From Lachnospiraceae bacterium UBA7109 (GTDB lineage: Bacteria > Bacillota > Clostridia > Lachnospirales > Lachnospiraceae), in assembly GCA_002492335.1 (NCBI GenBank), contig DKYD01000057.1:1-13848 (forward strand): a stretch of DNA of 13,848 nucleotides. Reading direction: 5' to 3'. The position numbers were made by a program, and so were the translations under genes. Of the stretch, positions 6,955-13,821 are shown in pieces. Position 1 is the stretch's first letter. Each line of letters opens with the position of its first letter. Below the pieces are notes generated by a model, which was given only the letters and a program-made list of their open reading frames with translations, was not told the origin of the DNA and did no database searches.

Positions 6955-8178
6955 TTAGCTTCTATAATCCGCATTAATATCAATATAGCCATGGGTAAGG
7001 TCACACCCCCATGCAGTTGCCTTCGCATCACCCATTTTTATATCCGCGATCGCTGTCACCTCAGGCTCGGAAAGAATCTTTGTCGCCTCTTCCTCGCTGT
7101 AATCAGATGCGGTTCCATTTTCAATAATCTGAATTTTTCCTGCCCTGCTTTCAAAGAACAGATCTACCTTCTCCGGATCAAACTGCGCGCCGGAATATCC
7201 CATTGCACAGAGAATTCTGCCCCAGTTTGCATCGTGACCGGCAATTGCTGCTTTTGTAAGATTCGAACATACGACTGATTTTGCAAGCGTTTTTGCCTGC
7301 TTCACACTCTCGCATCCAACCATTTTCACTTCAAAAAGCGCTGTAGCTCCTTCACCGTCTCCTGCCATCTTCTTTGCCAGATGTTCATTTACTTCATGAA
7401 GCGCCTTCACAAACTTCTGATAATCTTCACTTCCATATGTAATCTCAGGATTTCCTGCAAGTCCGTTTGCAAGAAGAAGTACTGTATCATTGGTGGACGT
7501 ATCTCCATCCACTGAGATCATATTGTAAGTATCTTCTACATCCTCACTTAAGGCTTTCTGAAGAGCCTCCTTTGCAATCGCGGCGTCGGTTGTCAGAAAA
7601 GCGAGCATGGTACACATATTCGGATGAATCATACCGGAGCCCTTTGCCATTCCTCCGATCGTTACCGTCTTTCCTTCGATCTCAAACTCTACTGCAATTT
7701 CCTTCTCACAGGTATCGGTCGTCATAATTGCCTTCGCCGCTTCTGTCCCGCTTGAGATGGAATCGTTCTTTTTCCCTGCAAGCGCCTGGATGCCGGCTGT
7801 CACCTTATCCATAGGAAGCTGCATGCCTATCACCCCGGTAGAACCGATCGCAACACTGTCCGCAGAAACACCAAGAGCTGCTGCCGCCGCTTCTGCCGTA
7901 TCCCTGCAATATCCCATCCCTTCTTCACCGGTACATGCATTGGCAATTCCGGAATTGACTACAATTGCCTGCACTGCCGCGCCGCTTTCTACCACCTTCT
8001 TATCCCATTTCACAGGAGCTGCCTTTACTACATTCGTTGTAAAAGTTCCTGCGGACACACATGGAGTCTGACTGTATATCAATGCCATATCTGTCCGGTC
8101 TTTATATTTGATCCCTGCCGCGGTGCTTGCCGCTTCATATCCTTTTGCCGCAGTGACCCCGCCTTTTATCTGTTTCAT
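6955..8178 (-). CDS. argJ: Bifunctional glutamate N-acetyltransferase / ornithine acetyltransferase
   Basis: ArgJ moves the acetyl group from N-acetylornithine to glutamate, closing the acetyl cycle and releasing ornithine. Bifunctional forms also make N-acetylglutamate from acetyl-CoA. The 407-residue precursor self-cleaves into alpha and beta chains before a nucleophilic Thr, here Thr190 in the block GGMAKGSGMIHPNMCTML (176-192). Other family segments are VVNSGIANACTGEEG (73-87), SVDGDTSTNDT, KSVVCSNLTKAAIAGHDANWGRI and the C-terminal DLTHGYIDINADY. The residue before the nucleophile is Cys rather than the common Ala. AAAGGAAG lies 8 nt before the ATG. The gene sits 38 nt after the GNAT gene and 27 nt before argB. 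Whether it also has the acetyl-CoA activity cannot be settled by eye, but no argA is present here. Confidence 0.96.
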   Translation of the reverse strand: MKQIKGGVTAAKGYEAASTAAGIKYKDRTDMALIYSQTPCVSAGTFTTNVVKAAPVKWDKKVVESGAAVQAIVVNSGIANACTGEEGMGYCRDTAEAAAAALGVSADSVAIGSTGVIGMQLPMDKVTAGIQALAGKKNDSISSGTEAAKAIMTTDTCEKEIAVEFEIEGKTVTIGGMAKGSGMIHPNMCTMLAFLTTDAAIAKEALQKALSEDVEDTYNMISVDGDTSTNDTVLLLANGLAGNPEITYGSEDYQKFVKALHEVNEHLAKKMAGDGEGATALFEVKMVGCESVKQAKTLAKSVVCSNLTKAAIAGHDANWGRILCAMGYSGAQFDPEKVDLFFESRAGKIQIIENGTASDYSEEEATKILSEPEVTAIADIKMGDAKATAWGCDLTHGYIDINADYRS

Positions 8179-8216
8179 CCTCTTCTCTTCCTTTCAACCT
8201 CTGCATTTCTTATCTT

Positions 8217-8660
8217 CTATTGGATAAATGCTGTAATATTCTCTTCATTTAACGTAAAATCATAATAATTCAAATCTTCTCTTTTGGTCCAGCCGATTTC
8301 TTTCCAGAATGCATTTCCAATATCATTTTTCGTAAATGCGATCAAAGATACCTTATTGATCTTCTCTTTCTTTAATGCTTCCATCGCATATACGACCATA
8401 GATTTCCCAACCCCCCGCATCCGGTAGTTTTCGTCTACGCATACATGATAAAAGCAGCCTCTTCTCCCATCGTGCCCGCAGAGAATCGCTCCCACGACCC
8501 TGTCATCTTCGATTGCAACCACACTTGTTGTCGGATTCCTTCTTAAAAATCTGTCAATTCCTTCCCGTGAATCATCCACGCTGCGAATTCCGAACCCCCT
8601 GATCTTCTTCCAGAGGGCATACACCTCATCATAGTCTTCGATTGTCATTACTCTTATCAT
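8217..8660 (-). CDS. GNAT-family N-acetyltransferase inside the arg operon (YpeA-like)
   Basis: A 147-residue single-domain GNAT acetyltransferase that transfers an acetyl group from acetyl-CoA to an amine. The acetyl-CoA pyrophosphate loop is visible as RMRGVGKS (80-87). It is preceded by the beta-4 strand GCFYHVCVDENY and followed by the helix MVVYAMEALKKEK. The closing region SLIAFTKNDIGNAFWKEIGW (105-124) is also typical. The overall sequence resembles the YpeA subgroup (IRVMTIEDYDEVYALWKKI at the start, GHDGRRGCFYHV in the middle). AGAGG lies 6 nt before the ATG. The gene is 39 nt after argC and 38 nt before argJ, all on one strand, so it is almost surely cotranscribed. The substrate is unknown. 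It is too short and divergent to call ArgA, and a role in glutamate acetylation or product modification is only suggested by position. Confidence 0.9.
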   Translation of the reverse strand: MIRVMTIEDYDEVYALWKKIRGFGIRSVDDSREGIDRFLRRNPTTSVVAIEDDRVVGAILCGHDGRRGCFYHVCVDENYRMRGVGKSMVVYAMEALKKEKINKVSLIAFTKNDIGNAFWKEIGWTKREDLNYYDFTLNEENITAFIQ

Positions 8661-8699
8661 CTGTATCCTCTCTCCCGGCGCATTTCCTGTCCGCTTTTT

Positions 8700-9740
8700 C
8701 TATGGAAACATCGGTACAAGTTCAAGCCCTTCCTCTTCCGGCAGTCCGAACAGAAGGTTCATATTCTGTACTGCCTGACCCGCAGCGCCCTTCACAAGAT
8801 TATCGATGGCTCCCATCATAATAATCCGATTTGTTCTCGGATCAATCTGAAATCCGATATCCACATAATTACTTCCTTCCACCCATTTTGTCTCCGGACA
8901 TACTCCTTCATCCAGAACACGGATGAATGTTTCATCTTTATAATATTGATCATAAATTTCTTTTACTTCCTTATATGTCACCTGTTTCTTAAGCGTCGCA
9001 TACTCTGTCGCAAGAATTCCCCGGTTCATCGGCACAAGATGAGGAGTGAAATTAATCACAACCTCTTCTCCTGATGCATATCCAAGCTGTTCCTCAATCT
9101 CCGGTGTATGCCGGTGGGAAGCCACCCCGTAAGCTTTCATATTCTCATTTACCTCGCAGAACAGATTCGGAACCTTCGCGCCTCTTCCTGCCCCGGAAGT
9201 ACCGGATTTGGCGTCCACAATTAACGTATTCATATCAATGATTCCTTCTTTTGCAAGGGGATATGCTGTCAGAATCGAACAGGTAGTATAGCAGCCCGGA
9301 TTGGCAACCAGTCTTGCTCCTTTTACCTGTTCTCTGTTAATCTCGCATAATCCGTAAACCGCCTCTTCTATAAACTGCGGACTCTTATGCTCGATTCCAT
9401 ACCATTTCTCGTAGACCTTTACATCCTTTATTCTAAAATCCGCACTCAAATCTACAATCTTTGTTTTTGATAAAATCGCTTCACTGATTACCGATGCGCA
9501 GAACCCCTGCGGTGTTGCCGTAAAAATCACATCCGCCTGCTCTGCCAGTTCTTCCATATTATCATCCAGGCACTTTGCATCTACGATCTGAAACATATTC
9601 CGGTATACGTCTGCATATTTCTTATCTATATAACTTCTGGAGCCATACCACACGATCTCTGCATCTTTATGTCCTTTGAGCAGTCTTACCAGCTCGCCGC
9701 CGGCATAGCCTGTAGCTCCAATAATTCCTACTTTAATCAT
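8700..9740 (-). CDS. argC: N-acetyl-gamma-glutamyl-phosphate reductase
   Basis: NADPH-dependent reductase that converts N-acetylglutamyl phosphate to N-acetylglutamate semialdehyde. The 346-residue protein begins with a Rossmann motif GIIGATGYAGGE (5-16). Catalytic Cys150 lies in VANPGCYTT (145-153). Other conserved blocks are TATPQG (74-79), DLSADFR (97-103), SGTSGAGRGAK and ASHRHTPEIEEQL. Length is typical of the bacterial form. AAGGAGG lies 9 nt before the ATG. It is the first gene of the argC-GNAT-argJ-argB-argD cluster and follows a promoter that overlaps two ARG-box-like palindromes, so repression by arginine through ArgR is expected. Confidence 0.97.
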   Translation of the reverse strand: MIKVGIIGATGYAGGELVRLLKGHKDAEIVWYGSRSYIDKKYADVYRNMFQIVDAKCLDDNMEELAEQADVIFTATPQGFCASVISEAILSKTKIVDLSADFRIKDVKVYEKWYGIEHKSPQFIEEAVYGLCEINREQVKGARLVANPGCYTTCSILTAYPLAKEGIIDMNTLIVDAKSGTSGAGRGAKVPNLFCEVNENMKAYGVASHRHTPEIEEQLGYASGEEVVINFTPHLVPMNRGILATEYATLKKQVTYKEVKEIYDQYYKDETFIRVLDEGVCPETKWVEGSNYVDIGFQIDPRTNRIIMMGAIDNLVKGAAGQAVQNMNLLFGLPEEEGLELVPMFP

Positions 9741-9775
9741 TTTCCATATCCTCCTTGTCGCATCTCAAAAGCATA

Positions 9776-9809
9776 TGCATAAGTATACATCTTCAATGCA
9801 TAATATGCA
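9776..9809 (-). promoter_or_regulatory. Pair of ARG-box-like operators before argC
   Basis: Two AT-rich palindromes lie upstream of argC. The upstream one (9797-9809) reads TGCAT-ATT-ATGCA on the minus strand. The second (9776-9789) reads TGTAT-ACTT-ATGCA. Their centres are about 21 bp apart, which equals the 18-bp box plus 3-bp gap of classical ArgR/AhrC operators. The first overlaps the -35 and the second overlaps the -10 of the argC promoter, a layout that fits arginine-dependent repression. The ArgR assignment is inference from motif shape, spacing and neighbouring genes; the regulator itself is not in the window. Confidence 0.72.
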
Positions 9810-9810
9810 A
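9782..9810 (-). promoter_or_regulatory. Predicted housekeeping promoter of the arg operon
   Basis: Reading the minus strand, TTGCAT (9805-9810) and TATACT (9782-9787) are separated by exactly 17 bp, a good vegetative promoter match. Transcription would start near 9775, giving a leader of about 35 nt before argC. The -35 begins only about 9 nt past the proA stop, and no terminator lies between, so some readthrough from proBA is possible. Confidence 0.7.
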
Positions 9811-9818
9811 GACTTTTT

Positions 9819-11066
9819 CTACGGCCTTATTTGCCCGTTTCCAAAAATCACATACTTTGTCGTCGTCAATGCCTCCAGACCCATCGGCCCTCTGGCATGA
9901 AGCTTCTGCGTACTGATACCAATTTCCGCACCGAATCCAAACTCAAATCCATCCGTAAAACGGGTAGATGCATTCACATACACTGCGGCGGCGTCAATCT
10001 CATCCTGAAACTTCAGCGCATGGTCATAATCCTTCGTTATAATAGACTCCGAATGCCCGGTATTATATTGATTAATATGCGCGATCGCTTCTTCTATAGA
10101 AGATACTACTTTCATGGAAATAACCGCATCCAGATATTCTGTTCCCCAGTCCTCTTCTGTTGCAGGAACAATCCCTTTCTGAATGGCACATGCCCTCGCA
10201 TCTCCTCTTACTTCGACCTGCTTCGCACTCAGCCGTTCATAAATCACCGGAACTGCCTGTTCTGCAATCTTCTCATGAATGACCAGTGACTCACATGCAT
10301 TACACACACCCATGCGCTGTGTCTTTGCATTATCAATAATATCTGCCGCCATCTTAAGATCAGCTGTCTCGTCAACAAATATATGGCAATTTCCGGTTCC
10401 AGTCTCAATGACCGGAACGGTACTGTTCTGTACCACACTGGCAATCAGCCCTGCCCCGCCTCTTGGGATAAGTACATCAATATATTCATTCAGCTTCATC
10501 ATCTGATTTACGATCTCACGGCTTGTATTTTCTACAAGCTGGATTGCTGTTTCCGGAAGCCCTTCCTTTCTGAGACCTTCTTTAATGACTTCCACAACTG
10601 CCTGATTGGAACAAATTGCATCCGAGCCGCCGCGCAGGATTACAACATTTCCGGTCTTAAAGCAGAGTCCAAATGCATCCGCCGTAACATTCGGACGGGA
10701 TTCGTATATGATACCGACAACACCTATCGGCACTCTTCTTTTCCCAATCCGAAGACCATTCGGCCTGATCTTCGTCTCCATTGTCTCGCCAATCGGATCC
10801 TCCAGAGAAACAATCTGCTCAAGCCCCTCAGCCATCCCGTCAATCCGTGCTTTCGTAAGCTTAAGACGATCTACAAGCGATTCCTTCATGCCACATTCTC
10901 TGGCACGTGCTACATCCTTTGCATTCTCTTCCATCAGATAGTCTGCCTGCATTCGAAGCTCTTCTGCCACGCTTTTTAATCCTGCATTTTTCTGTGTCTG
11001 CGTAAGCAGCATAACCTCTGCACAGGCTTCCTTTGCCCGTTTCCCAATTTCTACTATATAATCCAT
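9819..11066 (-). CDS. proA: Glutamate-5-semialdehyde dehydrogenase (gamma-glutamyl phosphate reductase)
   Basis: NADPH-dependent reductase that converts gamma-glutamyl phosphate, made by ProB, to glutamate 5-semialdehyde, which cyclises on the way to proline. The 415-residue aldehyde-dehydrogenase-fold protein shows VPIGVVGIIYESRPNVTADA (112-131), LRGGSDA, PRGGAGLI (201-208), VIETGTGNCHI and catalytic Cys255 in RMGVCNACESLVIH. The terminal block KLHARGPMGLEALTT (388-402) is diagnostic for ProA. I choose ATG at 11066, because AGGGAGG then has a 6-nt spacer. The in-frame ATG at 11072 directly abuts that ribosome site. The gene starts 15 nt after the proB stop and is its partner; ProB and ProA are thought to channel the labile phosphate intermediate. 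Confidence 0.97.
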   Translation of the reverse strand: MDYIVEIGKRAKEACAEVMLLTQTQKNAGLKSVAEELRMQADYLMEENAKDVARARECGMKESLVDRLKLTKARIDGMAEGLEQIVSLEDPIGETMETKIRPNGLRIGKRRVPIGVVGIIYESRPNVTADAFGLCFKTGNVVILRGGSDAICSNQAVVEVIKEGLRKEGLPETAIQLVENTSREIVNQMMKLNEYIDVLIPRGGAGLIASVVQNSTVPVIETGTGNCHIFVDETADLKMAADIIDNAKTQRMGVCNACESLVIHEKIAEQAVPVIYERLSAKQVEVRGDARACAIQKGIVPATEEDWGTEYLDAVISMKVVSSIEEAIAHINQYNTGHSESIITKDYDHALKFQDEIDAAAVYVNASTRFTDGFEFGFGAEIGISTQKLHARGPMGLEALTTTKYVIFGNGQIRP

Positions 11067-11081
11067 ATCCATCCTCCCTGA

Positions 11082-11987
11082 CTATAACCGCCTTTTCCGT
11101 TCCTCTTTCCTTCTGTTTTTTGCAGTTCTCCGGTATTTTTCCGTTTCGGGTGCGAGCTCATGGCCGCCTGTATACCCGCTGTTCTTTGACAGAAATAAAG
11201 TCCCAACCTTCTTTCCTGCCAGAACATCATTAATTGTATAAATATTATCGCCGTTTGCAATCACCATGTCAACACCTGCCTCCGTGGCAATCTTTGCAGC
11301 CATGATCTTCGTTGCCATTCCGCCCGTTCCAAACTCCGTCCCGGCGCCTTTCCCCATATTTTCCAATTCTTCATCAATATAGCCTACGGTATGTACGAAC
11401 CTCGCATTCGGATTCTTCTTCGGATCATCCGTATACAGTCCTTCGATATCTGACATCAGAATCAGAAGATCGGCGCCCAGAAGCGCCGCCACCTGTGCAG
11501 ACATCGTATCATTATCGCCAAACATTCCATAGAATCTCTCATCTACGGACACCGCGTCATTCTCATTTACGACCGGAACAACATTCATGGCAAGCAGTTC
11601 GTTAAATGTCTCCTTCGCACTTTCCGCACATTCCCTGCTCAGCAAAGTCTCTTTCGTGAGAAGAACCTGCGCCGTCCTCTGGTTATATTCAGCAAACAAT
11701 TTCTCATACATCATCATCAATCTTCCCTGCCCGACTGCCGCGCAGGCCTGTCTGAGCGCCTTGCTCTGAGGACGCTCCTTAAGTCCAAGCGCCTTTCTTC
11801 CTACCCCGATGGAACCGGAAGATACAACAATAACCTCCTTGCCCTGGTTGCGCAGGTTCACCAGGATCCTTACAAATTTCTCCAGTTTCCCCAGATTCGC
11901 CGCACCTGTCTGCGGATAGGTAATCGTTGAAGTACCTACCTTAATGACAATCTTCTTCTTTTCTCTTAATACTTTTCTAAAATCCAT
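11082..11987 (-). CDS. proB: Glutamate 5-kinase lacking the PUA domain
   Basis: Phosphorylates the gamma-carboxyl of glutamate with ATP, the first committed step to proline. The 301-residue protein has the amino-acid kinase fold: IVIKVGTSTI (13-22, Lys16), VVSSGSIGVG (54-63), AAVGQGRLM, VVPVVNENDAVSVDE (136-150), FGDNDTMSA (156-164), LMSDIEGLY (177-185) and GTGGMATKI (220-228). E. coli ProB has a further C-terminal PUA domain; here only about 34 residues follow the kinase core, ending in an unusually basic stretch (RRTAKNRRKEERKRRL). I choose ATG at 11987 for its AGGGG 8 nt upstream, rather than ATG at 12005, which has no ribosome site. Feedback inhibition by proline is usual for the family and probably retained. 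Confidence 0.97.
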   Translation of the reverse strand: MDFRKVLREKKKIVIKVGTSTITYPQTGAANLGKLEKFVRILVNLRNQGKEVIVVSSGSIGVGRKALGLKERPQSKALRQACAAVGQGRLMMMYEKLFAEYNQRTAQVLLTKETLLSRECAESAKETFNELLAMNVVPVVNENDAVSVDERFYGMFGDNDTMSAQVAALLGADLLILMSDIEGLYTDDPKKNPNARFVHTVGYIDEELENMGKGAGTEFGTGGMATKIMAAKIATEAGVDMVIANGDNIYTINDVLAGKKVGTLFLSKNSGYTGGHELAPETEKYRRTAKNRRKEERKRRL

Positions 11988-12009
11988 GAATAATACCCCT
12001 GACATAATA

Positions 12010-12042
12010 ATTACGATACTCTCATCATGAAAGTACCGTAAT
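12010..12042 (-). promoter_or_regulatory. 14-bp leader hairpin / inverted repeat before proB
   Basis: The proB leader holds a near-perfect inverted repeat. On the minus strand the arms are ATTACGGTACTTTC (12042-12029) and GAGAGTATCGTAAT (12023-12010) around the loop ATGAT. All 14 positions pair in RNA, two as G-U wobbles. It lies about 11 nt after the predicted transcript start and 9 nt before the AGGGG ribosome site. No T-run follows, so it is not a terminator. It could be an RNA control element, a transcript stabiliser or a DNA operator. The leader is far too short for the T-box found before some Firmicute pro genes. Confidence 0.65.
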
Positions 12043-12059
12043 CTATTCCATAATTATTA

Positions 12060-12087
12060 ATCTTATCCTATTACAAAGTTTTGTCAA
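12060..12087 (-). promoter_or_regulatory. Predicted promoter of proBA
   Basis: On the minus strand a perfect TTGACA (12082-12087) is followed after 16 bp by TAAGAT (12060-12065), a 4-of-6 match to the -10. Transcription would begin near 12053, giving a leader of about 66 nt before the proB ATG. The promoter lies in the 143-nt gap between the SEDS gene and proB. Confidence 0.7.
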
Positions 12088-12130
12088 GCATCTTTTCTCC
12101 GGATGTGAGCCTCATACTTATAAATTAATG

Positions 12131-13441
12131 TTACACGATCATTTTATTTCTGCATACGGATAATAAAATTCCCATATATAAATACGTAATCAGCAGATAC
12201 GAATTTCCATTTGACAAAAATGGCATATAAAGACTTCCTACCGGTACTACGCTGAAATTCATTGCCATATACAGGATCGTCTCGATACCTAAAAATATTA
12301 CACACGCCAGACTTACCATATATCCCAGCTGATTTTTCTGTTTCCGTGCCGTTCTGAACAAAAATCCCCAGAAAATAATTACAAGCGAAGTGAGCAGAAT
12401 TCCCGGTAATGTTCCAAGATACTTGCACAGAAACAGCCAGCAGTAATCATTTTTAATCGTATCGATCATATTCCCGGCAACCCAGAATGCGCCGTTTTTC
12501 ACTTCCTGCGCCGCCCCTGCAACTACCTTTGCCATATAATTATACTCCTGATACTTTCCCGGATGAAGCCATGCGTCTATACGCATCAACTGATAATCTG
12601 CCAGGAATCTGCCATCAAAAAGCAGCAGCCTTCCTGCGACGCACAAAAGTCCCAGAACCAAAACCGCACCCCACAGGTAAAAATACAGTTTCTTTTTCTC
12701 TCTGCCAAACCACCCTCTGTAAATTGCTGTATGAAGCAGAACAAAGGCAGTAAAGCCAATTAAAATTATCATAACTAACGCATAATGATATGCAAGAATA
12801 ACAAGCGGAATACACAAGCAGCCTCCGCTTTTCAGAAGCCCTTTCTTTCCCTGCCCCCGAAAATGATACAAAATCCCGGCATAACATGGAAGAATCAGAT
12901 AAGACGCCTGCATAAGATAACCGGGTCTCCCATTGACTGTCGGACCTGCCACAATACTGCCTGCAAGAATTACATTCGCCAGAATCCACAACACAACTGC
13001 ATACTTTCCAATCATGGAATAGTCCAGCCAGCATATCAGAAGCATGATGAAAATACCGATTACAATCGTCACTGCCTGTCTCCTCATTCCATCTCTGATC
13101 ACATCCAGAAGCCACATTCCGGTTCCGTCTGACAACGGCCTTGCAGTTCTTGCAATCACCGCCTGCAGCAGGAAACCGGCAAAACTGATCAGAAGAATCG
13201 CGATCAGCACGCCCCAGTTCATTTTGGGCCGGTGAATTCTGTCAAGGGCAACACCTGCCTCCACCGGATCCCCCATTTCCCGGACTGCCTCTTCCTCCGC
13301 TTCTGCCTCTGTCCTTCCTTCTGCCATAAGTGCACATTTCTGGTCTTCTATATGATCCTCCACCTCTTTTATAACCATCGGTCTTGCACGCTTCGTGCGA
13401 ATCTGCTCCTGTAATATGGAAAGATAAGTGTTTCTATCCAT
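12131..13441 (-). CDS. SEDS-family (FtsW/RodA/SpoVE-like) membrane protein with N-terminal helical prefix domain
   Basis: SEDS proteins are peptidoglycan glycosyltransferases used in elongation, division or sporulation. This 436-residue protein begins with a cytoplasmic helical domain (about 1-70) carrying VIKEVEDHIEDQKCALMAEG and AEEEAVREMGDPVE. It resembles the permease-prefix/DUF1700-like domains often paired with PadR regulators. About ten membrane helices follow. SEDS traces include RIDAWLHPGKYQEY (287-300), Asp332 in NDYCWLFLCKYLG, which aligns with the catalytic Asp of the family TDF segment, and GSLYMPFLSNGNSY (402-415) in place of LPF-SYGGSS. The usual QPSE motif is replaced by MQASY (177-181). 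I choose ATG at 13441, after GGGGGTG, inside the padR stop (8-nt overlap). The upstream ATG at 13462 lacks a ribosome site. Function is uncertain: it may be an active specialised SEDS enzyme or a divergent one. Confidence 0.85.
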   Translation of the reverse strand: MDRNTYLSILQEQIRTKRARPMVIKEVEDHIEDQKCALMAEGRTEAEAEEEAVREMGDPVEAGVALDRIHRPKMNWGVLIAILLISFAGFLLQAVIARTARPLSDGTGMWLLDVIRDGMRRQAVTIVIGIFIMLLICWLDYSMIGKYAVVLWILANVILAGSIVAGPTVNGRPGYLMQASYLILPCYAGILYHFRGQGKKGLLKSGGCLCIPLVILAYHYALVMIILIGFTAFVLLHTAIYRGWFGREKKKLYFYLWGAVLVLGLLCVAGRLLLFDGRFLADYQLMRIDAWLHPGKYQEYNYMAKVVAGAAQEVKNGAFWVAGNMIDTIKNDYCWLFLCKYLGTLPGILLTSLVIIFWGFLFRTARKQKNQLGYMVSLACVIFLGIETILYMAMNFSVVPVGSLYMPFLSNGNSYLLITYLYMGILLSVCRNKMIV

Positions 13442-13769
13442 AGCACACACCCCCAAGCACATTTGACACAGCTTTTGTATATTCCTTCCATTCGTCTTCC
13501 TTCACTTTTAACTGTTTCCGGCCTGCCTTCGTAATTGCATAATATTTGCGTACCTTTCCGGACACTTCCTGCTCATAAGCTTCCACATACCCCTTTTCTT
13601 CCATGCTATGAAGAAGCGGATACAAGGTTCCGGCCTTCAATTCAAATACATTCTCCGACCTTTCCCTGAGCATTTCTATCATCTCGTACCCATACATATC
13701 CTTTTCCTCCAAAAGCTTAAGAAGCAGCATCATAGTGCTTCCGGAAGACAGACTTTTATCAACTGCCAT
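13434..13769 (-). CDS. PadR-family transcriptional repressor
   Basis: A 111-residue winged-helix regulator of the PadR family (short, PadR-s2 type). The N-terminal wHTH shows MMLLLKLLEEKDMYGYEM (13-30), the recognition segment FELKAGTLYPLLHSMEEKGYV (43-62) and the wing GKVRKYYAITKAGRKQL (71-87). A final helix (about 88-105) would serve dimerisation. AAGGAGGAG lies 6 nt before the ATG. The gene overlaps the SEDS gene by 8 nt, so the two are translated together. Twin palindromes in its own promoter region point to autoregulation of the pair. PadR-s2 proteins typically respond to small lipophilic or envelope-active compounds; the ligand here is unknown. Confidence 0.94.
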   Translation of the reverse strand: MAVDKSLSSGSTMMLLLKLLEEKDMYGYEMIEMLRERSENVFELKAGTLYPLLHSMEEKGYVEAYEQEVSGKVRKYYAITKAGRKQLKVKEDEWKEYTKAVSNVLGGVCYG

Positions 13770-13790
13770 ATTTTTCTCCTCCTTCTTTAT

Positions 13791-13809
13791 TATATAGATT
13801 GTCTATATA
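13791..13809 (-). promoter_or_regulatory. Proximal PadR operator candidate
   Basis: Perfect inverted repeat TATATAGA-N3-TCTATATA, placed just after the predicted padR transcript start and before its ribosome site. It shares both 8-nt arms with a second copy 35 bp upstream, as expected for a dimeric repressor binding twice. Assignment to PadR is inference from position and symmetry. Confidence 0.68.
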
Positions 13810-13821
13810 TCTGTTGTTTCT

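Noticed and set aside
5914..7278. A 454-codon open frame on the plus strand, antisense to argB and parts of argD and argJ
   Set aside because: Its product has no recognisable domain, is rich in His, Ile, Leu and Arg as expected from the reverse of coding sequence, has no convincing ribosome site, and lies across well-supported genes on the other strand.
11967..12005. ATG at 12005 as the proB start
   Set aside because: It lies only a few nt after the leader hairpin with no ribosome site; AGGGG is correctly spaced for the ATG at 11987.
12012..12065. T-box or other known riboswitch before proB
   Set aside because: The predicted leader is about 66 nt with a single hairpin, and there is no T-box core or terminator/antiterminator pair.
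13439..13462. Upstream ATG at 13462 for the SEDS gene
   Set aside because: No ribosome site precedes it, whereas the ATG at 13441 follows a G-rich site and fits the stop/start overlap with padR.
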